Source: Apus apus (lineage: Eukaryota > Chordata > Aves > Apodiformes > Apodidae). Taken from it: a DNA stretch of 64,000 bases. Both the position numbers and the translations under genes were made by a program. The DNA lies in NCBI RefSeq assembly GCF_020740795.1, contig NC_067291.1:13272780-13336779 (forward strand). The letters are read 5' to 3'. Below the pieces are notes generated by a model. It worked only from the letters and a program-made list of their open reading frames with translations. It made no database searches and was not told where the DNA came from. Positions within the stretch are counted from its first letter, which is position 1, and each line of letters opens with the position of its first letter. Positions 1 to 13,150 of this stretch are shown piece after piece.

Positions 1-2298
1 GAATTACTCCTCAAAATAATTCTTATTCCTAAACTGCAGGAGGAGATAAAGGATATTGCAAGTTTTAAAATCACTCCCAAGGGCCACAGCCAAAGTATTA
101 ATGTTTCCCAGAGCATGGTTGATTGGTTGGATGGAGCACCCAGCAATTATCTACTGAGTTGGACGAGCTGTTCGTATCACGTCTCTGTTCTGTGCACTGA
201 GCTGATCTGTGTTGACATAAGTGGAATATTGGGGAGTATGTACTGGGACTCCTGATACTTTACACAAATGCAGACATGGATAATTGAAAAATATGTACCC
301 TTCCACAAAGCACTGCAGACCACCTCATCTTTCTCTTTCTGTTCCTCCTTTAGGGCGAAATCAAAAGCGAGCGCGCTCCCGGCCTCCCGCTGCTCTTCCC
401 ACTGTCTCTTTCATGCTCCTGGCAGCAGAGCTGAAATTTGATGGATAATCAAATGGGAGATGCACATGATGCTTCTGCTATCAAACCATGTCACAGTGGC
501 CAGGAGGCAGGTGGTCAAACAAGGCAAACCTGTCCATCGATAAAACCCAGACAAAGACCACTAGAAATTGCATTGTGTTCCTAAAGGCAAGATCTGGATC
601 CAGTTTCCCTTCCTTATGCTTCCTAAATGCTTGTGGGGTTGCACTTGCATCCAACAGTTCTCATTGTATACAACCCCTTAAGAAAGCAATCCCCAAAATC
701 CCAGGTCCACTATCAGGAATGCAGGATGAGAACAAGAACCCCCAAGGGACCACCCTGCACACCCACTTATTCCAGTCTTCTGCTCAGTGACCAGAATAAC
801 TTATCCTAAACCAGAAGGAGAGAAGAGCAGAAACACACTGCTCAGCACTGGGCTGCTCCTGCCCAGGCCCAGGGATAACCAGGGCAGCAACTTTGTTGCT
901 CTCCACCGGGATTTCCCAGGGGTGCTGCAGACCTGGTGCCATTTATGTGCCATAATCTGCAACATCAGCCTCCCCGTGGCTCTGCCCAACCTCTACCGAT
1001 CCTCAGGCTGGGCTCGAGGGAGCTGCAGCTTTCTGTCAGGGTGGTTCTGTGCTCTGCATTTTGACTGGAAGGTATGATTAAGTCTGAATGTCAAAACGTA
1101 CCGAGAGGTTGAGGAATAAGCTCAAGGGAAATGAAGTGAGACATGCTGTTATTTAAAAATACCCTGGATGATTTATGCACCTTCTGTAGCCCCCATGCAC
1201 CCCCTCACTAATGCTTATGCATTTATGGACTCTAGTTTCCAGCTGGCAATAAGGTGTTTCTGCCTTGAGGAGGAGATAAAGATTCCTGACACTGAACTGA
1301 GGCTCATAACCCACCACAAACCCAGCATTGCATGTCTCTGGCCACTTTCACACTGCAAGAACTAGGAGGTGCCCAGTGAAACAGTCAGGGCACAGGTTTA
1401 AAACAAAGAAAAGGAAATACTTTTTCTTCCATGAATAAGGGAGTGACTCTGTCATGGGATTATGGAGCCTGAAAAGATAAATAAGCTCATGGATGACAAA
1501 CTTACAGAGACAAACTAAGTTCTGGCTATTACATTGAATTATTGAGATGCAATTTCTGTGCAGCGAGTCACCATATTCTGATGTCTGTAAATTAAGGCAA
1601 GAAGGGAAAGAGGAGCTGGATGCCTAAGGACAGACAGGTCTGGATGCTCCCCCAGTTCACGCTCTCGTTTAAGCATCTGTTAATTGCCATAGCCAAAGGC
1701 AAGAGCTGGGGACAGAGGACATCTGGTTCAGAATGGCTGTACTTAAGTTCCTACCACTTCCTGGTCATATCCCCCAGGCACCCACATCCTGATCCAGTCC
1801 TGACCCTCTGACTCAGCCAACACATGTGGTGGGAACCCCCTTGAAGCCACCCAGCATCAGCCCAGGGTGTGCATCACTGTCAGCAGGACACTGTGCAGCA
1901 GCAGGGAGCATTAACCTCACCAGGAAAATAAATTCTAGAAGGTTATAAACCCAGTTCATTCTGCAGATATAAACATTATGAAAGAAAACATAAAATAAAT
2001 CATTAAAAATGAGAACACAGCAGGAGAAGAAAGGAAGGAGAAAGGAAAGGAGAGGTAATGAATCTGGAAGGACAGATAAGCAGCTGGAAGATGAAAGAGG
2101 AAACTAAAATGAGGAAACAGACCTGCAGTGGAAGGAGTGTCACAGAAATATACATTTGAGGGGCAAGTTATTTTGGTGACTGAAGTCAGTGGATTTAATG
2201 CTGCCTGCATATTTTCAGCTTAAACTTTCAAGGAAGTAAACTTCCAAGTGACTACAATGTCATCTAACCTACCAGAAATATCACCAAGTAGCTAACGT

Positions 2299-2400
2299 TT
2301 ATATATACACACTGAGTGTATATACATACACACACTATACGTAACTTGACTTGCGTGTACTCATATGCACTTTTTTTAAACCGTGTAGACACACACACAA
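2299..2400. repeat. TA/CA-rich low-complexity patch
   Basis: Alternating purine-pyrimidine runs (TATATATACACAC, GTATATACATACACACAC, ACACACACAC) are interspersed with unique sequence. These are short impure microsatellites with no coding content. Confidence 0.7.
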
Positions 2401-4228
2401 AAATTCTTATGACTCCAGAAGAAAACAGGGCTTTTTTTGTGAAAATATCAATGTTTGCTGTTGTTGAAAGCAACACAGATTTCATCTGCTGTGACTTCCT
2501 AGCTGTGCCAGAGGTAGCACCAACAAGATGTTACCCAGCAAAGCCTGGGAATGTGACAACTTTGACTGAAAGCTTTTTGTAAACAGAGACTGAAAGATTT
2601 GTAAATGAAACTGAAATGAGACAAATATGTAAAAAAAACCAAAACAAAAACACACAACACCCCATCCAATAGCACAGCAATTTTTAAAATTCAATGCTAT
2701 GTCACCACTGATGGCAGGTTTTTTGGAAAGGAGTGTTGCTGTGGGGATGGTGCCACAGCCCTGGTCCCTGCATGCAGCCTCTGCCTGGTGCTCTGGGTGG
2801 AAAGGGGAGATTCTTGTACATCCACACACACTCTGCAAGTGTATAAGCCATTACTTTATAGCAGCAAGGCTTTCTCTGACCTTTAGATATTGTGTATCAA
2901 AAATGGCACCTTATTATGCAGCTGCAAGAAGTTGGAGTAAATGGGGTTTTTTTCTTCCACTGTAAAAGAACGGAACAAAAAACTAAAACCCCTAAAACAA
3001 ATAAACAAACAAGTCCAAACCTGTCCTACAGCCAAGATGCACTTGAGTTCTCACCTTGATTCAAATCCAAAAGTCAGTGAATAAAAGAAAAAAACACCCC
3101 TCCTCCCTAATTCACTGCAAAGTAGGGCTGATTAAAACTACCCATTCATCACAGTCCCCTCTGCACAGGGCCGGGCGCCCCGAGCTGCGAGGAAAAGGTG
3201 TCTCTTAGCAAGGAAATTCCAACAAGGACATGGCACACTTTCTTAGGACCAAATCCAATTACAACATTTCCATTTTCATCTCCTGACCACCCAGAGTAAA
3301 GCACGGTACATCTAGCTCCAGAGCACTTCAAAGCACGCTTTAATTGTATGAATATTTTAAACGTAACACAAGAGGGACGGATCCTCTGCTGCTCTCAATT
3401 AGCGCAGCTTCACAAAGTCGGAGCAACACACACCAGCCAGGAGCCTGGCCCCACGTGGGCTTTAAGAAGAAGAAAAAAAAAACAAAACAGAAAGAAATCA
3501 AAAAAAACCCCACAATAGCACATTATTGAAATTCATCTTTTGCAAAACTTCTAAATAGTTCTAGTGTTGCTCCTCTGAGTGATGCTCTACATAATACACA
3601 GATTTACAAAGGTCTGACTTCAGCTATCATCCCTGTCTAGCAGGGCTAACCCTTCTTGTACCTTGTGAGGATGGAACCTGAACACCCATACCCTGCTGAG
3701 CTGACAGCTCCTGCTACCCAGTATCAGCATGTCCTGCCTCCAGTTCCCTGGCTGTATAGGAATCTGGATTCCCAGTGACATGAGATTAACCATTTCTGGA
3801 AGTCTTCAGCAGAAAAGATAGTTTAGATACCACTCAAGATGTGATACTGAGTACTTGGTGCTGGAAGGCAGCTTCATCCTCTGCATGTCCTGTATCAGTC
3901 TGGGGCTCCGTGCTGTGTTTCTGGTACAGTGACTCTCAGAGTGGTATCATTTAATGAAATAAAACAAAACACACACTGAAAAGAGCCTTCTGCTACTGAA
4001 TCCGACATTCAGAACTTTCCCAGTTTGAAAGGACCAAGGAGATTATGAAACAAATACTCCCATTTTCTTGTATGTGGAACAGTGCAGAATTTCAGGATCT
4101 CAACAGGAAAATACACACTTTCTGGGAAAGCATTCAGTAGAGTTGAACACATTCACATTACCACCAGAGATCTGTTTTGGAGGCTAAACCCCTTGCAGAC
4201 AGAGTCCAATTCTCCGGGGTTTGTTGTC

Positions 4229-4247
4229 TTTTTTTTTTTTTTTTTTT
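4229..4247. repeat. Poly-T tract (19 nt)
   Basis: An uninterrupted T run follows TTGTTGTC. No retrogene or SINE body is recognisable on either side, so it is scored as a simple repeat. Confidence 0.9.
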
Positions 4248-4939
4248 CCTCAAACCATTTCCATGGAACCCCATTTAATTTTTATAGAATCCTGGAAATT
4301 CCCTCTCTGGTAGATCCTCTGAGGTTTTGTCAGTGACAAAACTACTCCAGTCCCTGGAACAGTGCTCTGCTTTCAGAGGAAGGAGGAAATCAAGCAAGTG
4401 TTGCAGGCCCAAAGAGCCAAGACACACACAGAGCAAATTCACTAGGGCTACAACAAGGAACCTGAAACTATAAAAGCTGATGGCCCTAAATTGCTAAGTT
4501 GCTCTTTAGAGAACTTTGCAGAGTCTCACACTTGTACCAGTGATAATGAAAGTGATTAGCACAACATGATTAAACTCCCTGTAGGACTTTTTTTTCTTGA
4601 AAAAACGTTGGAAGTTGGAATTATCCTCTTCTTTAATGACTTTTGGATTATACTTTCTGAATTGTGTGGTTTTAACTTGATATAAAACTATGAGCCCATG
4701 AGAGAATCCAGAGTTGGTGGTGTTAGCAGGTCTTCACAATCCAAACTATAAGCTTCCCTTTGCTACCTTATTTTTTTCCCCTTATAGGTCTTTAAAGTAA
4801 TAAATTCTAGTTTCATGTGTTTCACATTCAAGGCATTATCAAGTGTCCTAGCTCCCTTGGCCTCAGGAAAAGGTTGTAAAGTTAATCTAAGAATGAAAGG
4901 CAGAGAAGCTCATCTGTTTAACAAAAGATGAACAAAACA

Positions 4940-4961
4940 CAAAAACAAACAAACAAACAAA
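4940..4961. repeat. Short (AAAC)n microsatellite
   Basis: About five CAAA units in ACAAAAACAAACAAACAAACAA. No target-site duplication or retroelement body is apparent. Confidence 0.8.
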
Positions 4962-7900
4962 GAGAAGGCCACACAGCCATGTCAACCCTGAATCACAGCT
5001 TTCTCAAGATTTTTCATTTTTTCCTATATTTTCATGATTTCTTAAATTTCATTTTTCCATTTTCAGGAGCCAGAGGTGGAGAGAGGGTCTGAAGTCTGCC
5101 CCCCCAGCCACGCAGTAGAAGGCAGCTCCTGGGTCAGACTTGGCAGCTCCCATCCCTTGTCCTTCCAACAAAGCAGGTGTTCTGCACAAAACCCTCACAG
5201 CTAAGGAAGAGAAGGGTTTCCAGGGCAAATCCTTCTCCGACACCAAGCTGGCAGCCCCAAATATCTGCAAGTCTTCACAGACACCCCCCAGAGCACTTTG
5301 CTCCTACCTAAGAGGGAGCAAAGCCTTGCTGCCTTCTGAAAGAGCTACGTGGCTGCCACGGCTGCTCAGGGTCTCACTGCAACGGGACCTTAGCACATCC
5401 ATCTTTCCAACAGTTCCACATGTCACTGACAGAGGAGCCTATTTAGTTTCAAGGCCTTTGAAAAATTAGCATGCACCAGACCTGAGGCAGTGAACAGACT
5501 CTCTGGAAGTTTATATAGACAGTTTTGCACCTGTTAAGTGCTTGGGAAAACTGATCTGGTGTCAGGTAGTGGAAATCTTTCCACAGACCTTTTTTGGGCA
5601 AACAGCTAGATCAGGCATCTCTCATTTCAGCTGTGGTGGATCTGCTTCATCCCCTTAACAGTCAGGTTCCCCCCACAAGAATGTCCCAACCCACCATCAG
5701 GCCCAAGGTGAAGTCCACAGTAGCATCTTCTAATCTCGTATTTTGCCTCATGATAGGAAGGACCATAAATGCAGCACCGAGTTCTCCCAGATCAGCAGCC
5801 TTACTATCCAGAGCAAAACTGGGGCTTTGACTGCAGACCCCAGTTGCACCAAGGGATTTGCTCACAGTCTGCTCCATCTCAGGGCAGGATCCTCTGCAGA
5901 GACCTCCCTTCAGGCGGTTATCTTGCATCCTGTAATTGTTTTTTTCTCTGGACAAGAAAAAAAACAAGTAGCTAGACACGTAGTGCATGGTTGCACTTCA
6001 AGATGTATTTCCAAGGCCAGGAGCACCTCATCAGTACAATTCTGGCCTTTTGCAACACATCCCTAAGGGCTGAGGTAGCAGATGTTTTACAATAGCAACC
6101 TGTGACTTTCTTGCCACCTCCTGCTCGCCTTGGCCTCACCACTGAACTGCTGTGCATGTCTCCAAAAACACAGAGATAGGGAAGGGAGGCCTGTCCATCT
6201 CTGTCATTTCCTTTTGCACCTGCTAGGGCATGATGGAAAACAACAGTAACTCAAACCTCTATAAGGAGTTCTCTCTGCTTATGGTTGGGATGCTGGGAAC
6301 AAAGCTCACAGAGCTGAGGTGTGGGAAGCTGCTGACTGCCCCTGGCCTGACTCTGGGAGGGGGCAGGGAGGGAGGCTGCCTGGGTGCTGGAACAGTCCTG
6401 CTGTCATTTAGAAAGGGAAAAAAAAAATCTATGAAAAGAGCCAGAACAGAGTGTGATACTTGGGGCTGAAAGTACTTGACTTCAATGACTCAGTGACTCA
6501 CTGAGTTTGGCTGTGCTGGGACAGACTGTGAAGGATTTCTGAATCCTGGCCTCCCTAGCACTGCTGGGTGCCCCAGAACAAGGCTGCAGCAGCAGAGCAG
6601 CTGCATCCCACTGATGCCCACACAGTAACACTGTTTCTTCCCACCCCAGATGATTTTCACATGTATTACTCTTTCAGAATATATACATTTGTCAAATTCA
6701 GTTTCCACTAGATTTCAGGCTCAAGCAGTTTGTTTTTGTTTTTTGTGTTTTTTTTTTAAATAAAAAGCTTCTAATGTCCAGCTCCTCTCCCTTATCTTTA
6801 AGAACTGGTCCTTGAATTAAAAGGCACAAACCTGTAAGGCAGAGTCCAGTATTTGCTACTCAAGAAAGGCAGGAGTCTATGTATCTTGCTGGACAAACAT
6901 TGTCTCTGAGTTTGAGAACAAGTGATTTACTACCTAAACTTTTGTGTAAAGTTTTGCCAGTGCGAAAATATCCTTGAGACATCACACTGCCATAATATTG
7001 TTTCTGAGAGCTCAGCTTTTCTTTACTGTTATTCATCAAATCTGCCACTTCCCACTTTCTTGACTTTGACTGCACAAATGCCTCTCCTAGGAGGCAATTA
7101 TATACACTTTTTAGTATTCTTAAATGTTATCAGATGGCTCTGCAAAACTGTTTTCAGATCTCTTACAAAAATCTAAGGGGTTGCTCTTTTGCTTGGAGTG
7201 CCTTTGCTTATAATAAATCAGATTAACAAGACTAACTAAATACAATTTAACTCTCCTCACCGTGACTTGAGACTTTCCTGAACTACACGCGCTGCACTTT
7301 CCAAGCTGTGCCAGCTCTTTTTACCCATTAACTGAAAATGAATTAGGGGAGAAGTTCCACATAACATACTTTGTGTCTCAAATCAGCATGAGGGATGAGT
7401 ACTGTGCCTGACAGTCATCTTGTAACACACACACACTTATCCCCCTCTTCCCTTCTTATATGAAAGGGGTCAGGAACCCAAAGTGCTAAGGGCAAGGTTT
7501 GGTTGCTCGAGTTCATTCAGAGTGAAAACTACCCTGAATAAACACACTTTGATTAGCAAATTCCTTACATATCCCATGTTTTCCTTCTGTCTTAGCTGCA
7601 GGCATCCCAGCTGGGCAGCTCAGGACCTTCCTCCCATCCAAGATGTTTTGCCCAGGGTGTCCCTCATAGCCCCAGCACATGGAGGTAAACACCAGCAATC
7701 CCAACACACCTTTACTGGAGACCACCACCATTATTGACAGACACACAAGGACTTGTTCTCTGGTCTATACCATCCTCAGCTGCAGGTCAGACCAAGGCAT
7801 AGAGCACCAAGGATCTCAGGTTGTCCACAGCCACCTTATTAGCCCAGCAATTAAGGCTGAATTTGACCACCCCTTTGCCAAGAAGCCACTTGCACACGGG

Positions 7901-10198
7901 GCCTGAGGTATTTAACATTCCTTCAGCACTGCATTAACTTGCACCACTGATTTCTTGAGTTTATAAAAAAATCATAAGTAATTCAATATACTTGTAATGT
8001 ACTATCACTTCTCATCTCTGAAAATGAGCAGCAAGATCACTACATTTAAAGTCCTGAGATAGAAAAAGAGCAGGGAAACAGATCTTAGAGGAGGTGCCAC
8101 AAACACATTATTCCTGGAGAGAGGCCAGTGGAAATAAAGTAGAAATAGTTCACAACAAGGCTCTTGTTGACTTGAAAAGGGCTAAGATTTCATCCTGCCC
8201 ATCTCAGAGCACAGAGCTCAGACAGAGGACCAAAGCACTGGCTTTAATTCACAAAAAAAACCCCACGATAGTGTATTTGTAAGGAGGTAGGTGTACAAAA
8301 CTTGAGTTAATATTATGCAAACAAGCCACTAATCAAAATTCCTGATGGATTTGTGTTCCCAGGTATTCTCTCAAAAAACATCATTGACAGCAAGGGAGTG
8401 ACTGGGAGGAGAATGAACAATCTATATCCTAAATCAGAAGGATCTCAGCAAATGAGCTGGCCAAGGAACAGCACAAGAGAAACGGGGTATATGATGAAAA
8501 CACGTAAATCTGTCCTCCAACAACCTTGAATGCCACAGTTTCCAGACACCCTCTAAGAGAGCTGGACCTCTAGTTTCCATTTCTTTTTCAAATTCATGAA
8601 GTGGATTGAAAACTTCAGCCAAACTCAGGTCATCACACTGGGCCTGGTGCCTGCAGCCACCCCAGCCCCACGTCCCACCCCCAGGGTGGCACACAGCACT
8701 CCCAGCATCTTCATGTGAGGTGCCAGAGTCCCAGTACGGATGGGAACCCATCACTCACCTCCTAGACAGCCTGGCCCCACATATGAAAAACAAGGGTGAG
8801 GGGAAAAAAGCAACAGCAACTTTTTAATGCATTTTCCAAGATAAAACTCAGGTGCTCATCTAAAACTAACTGAGAAACCTGCACCAGCTACAGTCTGTTC
8901 CTTCAGGCACAGTAACCCGGTGAAAAGGTTAGCTCAGAAAAATCTCACTGCACTAAATAAACTTCTGAGGCTTTCCCTGTGCTCCTGGTCTCTCACCTGG
9001 GCTATTTCCTACTAACTGACTAGTAATAGTTCATCTACCAGTGCTTTAACCAGTGCCACACTTCCATAAATGCCCTGAGCTGAGCCTGACCACAAGGAAA
9101 CTCACTGAGAACAGGAATCAGACCAGCTGCTCATCTGTCCCATGTAATTTTTTTTTTCTTTCAAATATGCCATTTCAAACCTTATCTTTTCCATACATAT
9201 GGCTCCTCTACAGAAAATGCTCTTTCCACTAAGAGAACCTCCACGGGTGCAGCATTAGCTGCAAGCAGGCAACACAAAGACTGAAATGCTTTATCACTCT
9301 GCAGTCCAAATGCAAAAGCTATATTTGACCCAGAGATATTTTTCAATTTATTTAAAAATAAACAGAGGTCTAAAAGCTTCTGTAGACGCACCCAAATAAC
9401 ACCATTACAATTTAAATAGCAACTGCTTACTGACAAACTACAGCCAATGAGACACGGTCCTCAAAAATGTAATCACAAGTTGTGGCAATTTACCATATTT
9501 TCACATTTTTTCCTTCACTGTGGGTCTTCAGATAACCCAGACCCATAAGTAGGCCAGGCAGAAATCAGACAGGGAGAACTGAGGCAGGTTTGCCTGAGAG
9601 AGAGAAAAGATGTTACAGAAAAGTGAAGAGAGGAAGCTCTTGGGGTGTGGGTGTCCTGCCGTGTAACTTGCACACATCAGTGCAGAAAAACAAGTCTTCA
9701 AGGACAGGTAAGCTTTATACATGAGCACAACCAACCTGTGTGGCCTTTCCTTCAGAGAGTAAATTATTGCATTGCTGGGGAAAACCGAAATCAAGTTCAA
9801 TGCAAACTAAGGAATTTCAGAAGAGTTTGGAGCAGGAAGCAACTCCTGCAGCAACTTGGACTGCTGAAGGGCAGACACAGGGGATGCAATGGCTGGGTCA
9901 CACCAGAAGTACCATAAGATATTTAACAGTTTCCTCAGGGAAGCCATACAAGATGTCACTTCAACACTTCTCCTGGGAATTTTTTTTTATTGGGTTTTGG
10001 GCTGCCATGTGAATTCCCAGTAGGTGTTTCATGGTAAGTTTCTGAGTTCATATTTATGATGATTTGATTGAACTCAGGAACTCAGGTGAAACTGCTGAGC
10101 TTCATCCAAACTGGCTAATCAGTGTAAAATCCAAACTGTGTCTGGACAGGTGAGTCAAAGGTCAGAATTTATAAAAGAGCAAACCCAAAGGAGTTCCA

Positions 10199-10298
10199 CA
10201 GAATCATAGAATGGTTTGGGTTGGAAAGGACCTTAAAGATCAGCTAGGTCCAACCTCCCCCTGCATGGGCAGGGACACACCTGACTAGATCAAGCTGC
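10199..10298 (-). mobile_element. CR1 LINE 3'-end fragment
   Basis: The plus strand begins ACAGAATCATAGAATGGTTT and continues TTGGAAAGGACCTTAAAGAT, the reverse complement of the CR1 3' terminus with its ATTCTATGATTCTATG end. Homology fades after the AGGGACAC...CTAGATCA segment. It is a short 5'-truncated copy, close to consensus and so relatively young. Confidence 0.9.
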
Positions 10299-12894
10299 AC
10301 TTCCACGATACTGCAAGGAAAGGAAAATAAGCAAACCACCTCCTTTCCAACCATTTTGATCTTAGTGGGAAAAGCTCTTACTTGGCTTCCTGACCAGACA
10401 ACTCTCTCATACCTAAAGAAGGTGCACAAAGAGAACTGCAACTACCAGATAAGTTACATCAGCAGGAATGAGACATCTGCTCACATTTTTACCTTTCTGC
10501 ACAAGAAAAGAAAAAAACTAAATTCCTGACCAAAGCAGGGCCTTACCTTACAGCTGCAGCAGGAAACATCCCCACAAGCTCTAATCACCCTAAAGCACTG
10601 CTGCCCGCCTCCCAACTTGTAGGGGCAAGCAAGCTCAGCTGCTGCACATCAGCTCATCATGGAGGGCACAGCCTGGGGCTTTCTGCTGGGAGAGGGGGCC
10701 CACATGTGCCTTCACTTACGAAGCAGAATCTTACTTGGATTACCCTGCTCAAACTAGAGCTCTGCTCCAGTCCAGAGCAACTTGCTGCTCCCTATCCCTA
10801 AATCCCTTCAGCCCCCAGCTTTCCCAATTCCTTGTTCATGCCTTCCTTGTTACGCATCTTCCTGTTGGACCCTCATCTCTCAAACCATGTAATCTCCCTT
10901 TTAGGTCCTCCTGTTCCACCACATTCTCCCTCATCCCAAGCCAATCTGCAGAAAAGCACAGCTGACCCCATTAAGGTAGCAAAAAGCATTTTGGAGTTCA
11001 CATCATGCAAAAACTTCAATTAAATGAACAATTTCTTGCTTAAACTCCTCATGGGAGTAGGGGGCAAGAACGTTGTTGATGTTGCTTCCCTCACAAAACA
11101 AAAATGTCCTGGCCAGTAAATACGTATCTGCTTAGACATGTTTGCATCTGGCAGAAAATACCAACCAGATAAATAATTAGGCTAACCCCTGTATTAGCAT
11201 TTTAAAAACTGGAAATGCTGTGTATATCTTTCAGGAACATTTAAATCAAGATATTACAGTATAGTACATCTGGAGCACAGCTGTGACGTGCCATGATGGT
11301 GTGAGGTGCCAAAGGAAACAAGCAGCAGTTCTGAGCTGGGAGTCCTGAAAGTAGCACTGTCTCTGCAGGGAGCAGATCCAAGCAAGGGCTTGCAGTCTGG
11401 ATATTATTCATATTTTGCAGAGTGAAGCTTATTCCCTTGCTTTCCCCTGCTCCCCAGGGGCTGTACCCATGAGGTGAGGTGTCCTCTGCAGCAGTGATGC
11501 TCTCCTACTCCCACGTAGCTGTTCCTCTTCTGAGTGGCAAATCACGTCGGCTTTATCTGCTTGTCTGAGGGTTTACAGGAAATCTCAAGGAAAGGCTGAA
11601 ACTGGCTCTAAAGACAAATGATTGATTTCAGCCCTGAATGAAGGTGCTGAGCAAAGCACAAGGCCAGCAGGACCCATCTTGCACTGCTGGGGAGGGTGGT
11701 GGGGGATATCCTGAGTCTGCTGAAGTTATCGGTAAGAAGACCCTGGTGACTCCAGGATTTCAGTTCCCAAGCTTTGCTGGGAGTTTCATGCTAACAAGCC
11801 AGGCTGTTGGTCCTGATGCTGTGCTGCAACTTCTGGTTGAGGGAAAAGTCCATACCATGCATTTCAGCTGCTCTGCAGCACTGCTCTGCGGGGAGGAGAG
11901 GCAAGCAGGTGGGACCACCAGCTTCCTCCTGGCTTTGTTCAGGACTTCAGGTCATAAGATACCTCTTAGAAGAGCAAAATGTACATTTAACAAAAAAATA
12001 CAGCAAACGTGTGTATTGGCAAGTAACAGCTCTTAAAGTGCTTGGGTGGTAAGAGAGGGCAGCAAATTAGATACAAACAACTGCAACATAAGAAACAAAG
12101 GCAGTTTTAACTATGCAAACAGTCCTCTCCCACCTGAAGAGCAAAGAGTCAACTGCCTCTCTTCTGGGAGACACAGGTACAAACCCTCTGGGAATATTGC
12201 AGGATTCACCTCCTTGAGGCAGCAGTGAAGCTACTACTAAAAAGCCATTCCCAGCAGCAAGTGCTCAGGGCTCTGCCAGCGGAGGAGGCCCATGCAGAGC
12301 CCTTGGACAAATATCTTTGAAAAAGGTGTTTCCAGATTGCAATCACACCAGTCAGAATTGTCTGAGATTTTATTAACTGCTCAGACAAGGAATCTGAAGG
12401 ACATGGTTAGTGAACACTACAAATAGGGCATGTCCAGTCTTTCCAACAAACCATAAACAAGTAAAGCTCCACTTTGTGCTTGGAAACACGGTGGGTTGAA
12501 ACATGTCAAAGGAATTAACATGACCAAACTAATGCATGGTAACAAGTTAGGCCAAGGAATTGTACAGCTAGGGAGCAAAGTGAGAAAGAGAACTGATACC
12601 TCCTGTTGTGCTCCACAAATCCTCTTTATTTAAGCAGAGAGGTTGTTAAGATTGATGTTTCTGCTTTCTATTCTGTTTGGGTTGGGGCATTTTTCCCTTC
12701 CCACTCCAGCATGTGACTCACACTGCATCTTAAAACACCTCTGTAAAGAGCAGAAAGTACCTACTCGTGGATTCAGTCATGACCATTGGAAGAAGAAGTT
12801 TGTCCTCTTCTCTTTCTTCTCCCTTTTAGCTCCCAGATGTGGGCAGAAGGAAAACTGACTTGAAAAATGCAGCAGCTCTTTGTGTTGTGAACTC

Positions 12895-13150
12895 TTTGGC
12901 ATAAACCTTACCTGCCTTTGCATAGGTTTGCAGTTTAAAATGGATCTGTATTTACACTAAATGAAATATTTACCAAATTGATTATAAACATTTTCCATTT
13001 GCATAAGTCAATTAATTATACCTTTGATGCTGCTTAAAGGGTTAGTGTATTTTTGCAGTGAAAAATAATGCTTTGGCAATATTGATTTTTCACATTGTTA
13101 AAAAACGTGGCTATTTTTGGCAGGACAATTAGTATCAGACAAATATTCAA
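12895..13150. promoter_or_regulatory. Candidate conserved non-coding element
   Basis: The stretch is AT-rich. It has an octamer-like ATTTGCATA, then AATTAATTA homeodomain cores, TTTGCATAG and GATTATAAAC words, all within 250 bases and without simple repeats. This composition is typical of vertebrate developmental enhancers. Conservation is inferred from appearance only. Confidence 0.3.

Larger units (their letters stand above)
1..10198. other. Intergenic, downstream of MINAR1: no gene seen
   Basis: Open frames here are all short (up to about 109 codons), on both strands, with no recognisable domain. Simple repeats at 2.3, 4.2 and 4.9 kb are listed separately. Two stretches look less random: about 330-480, with a pyrimidine tract plus AG and CpG-containing sequence, and about 3140-3460, with several CpGs in an otherwise CpG-poor region. 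I see no transposon, tRNA or other RNA gene. Confidence 0.7.
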
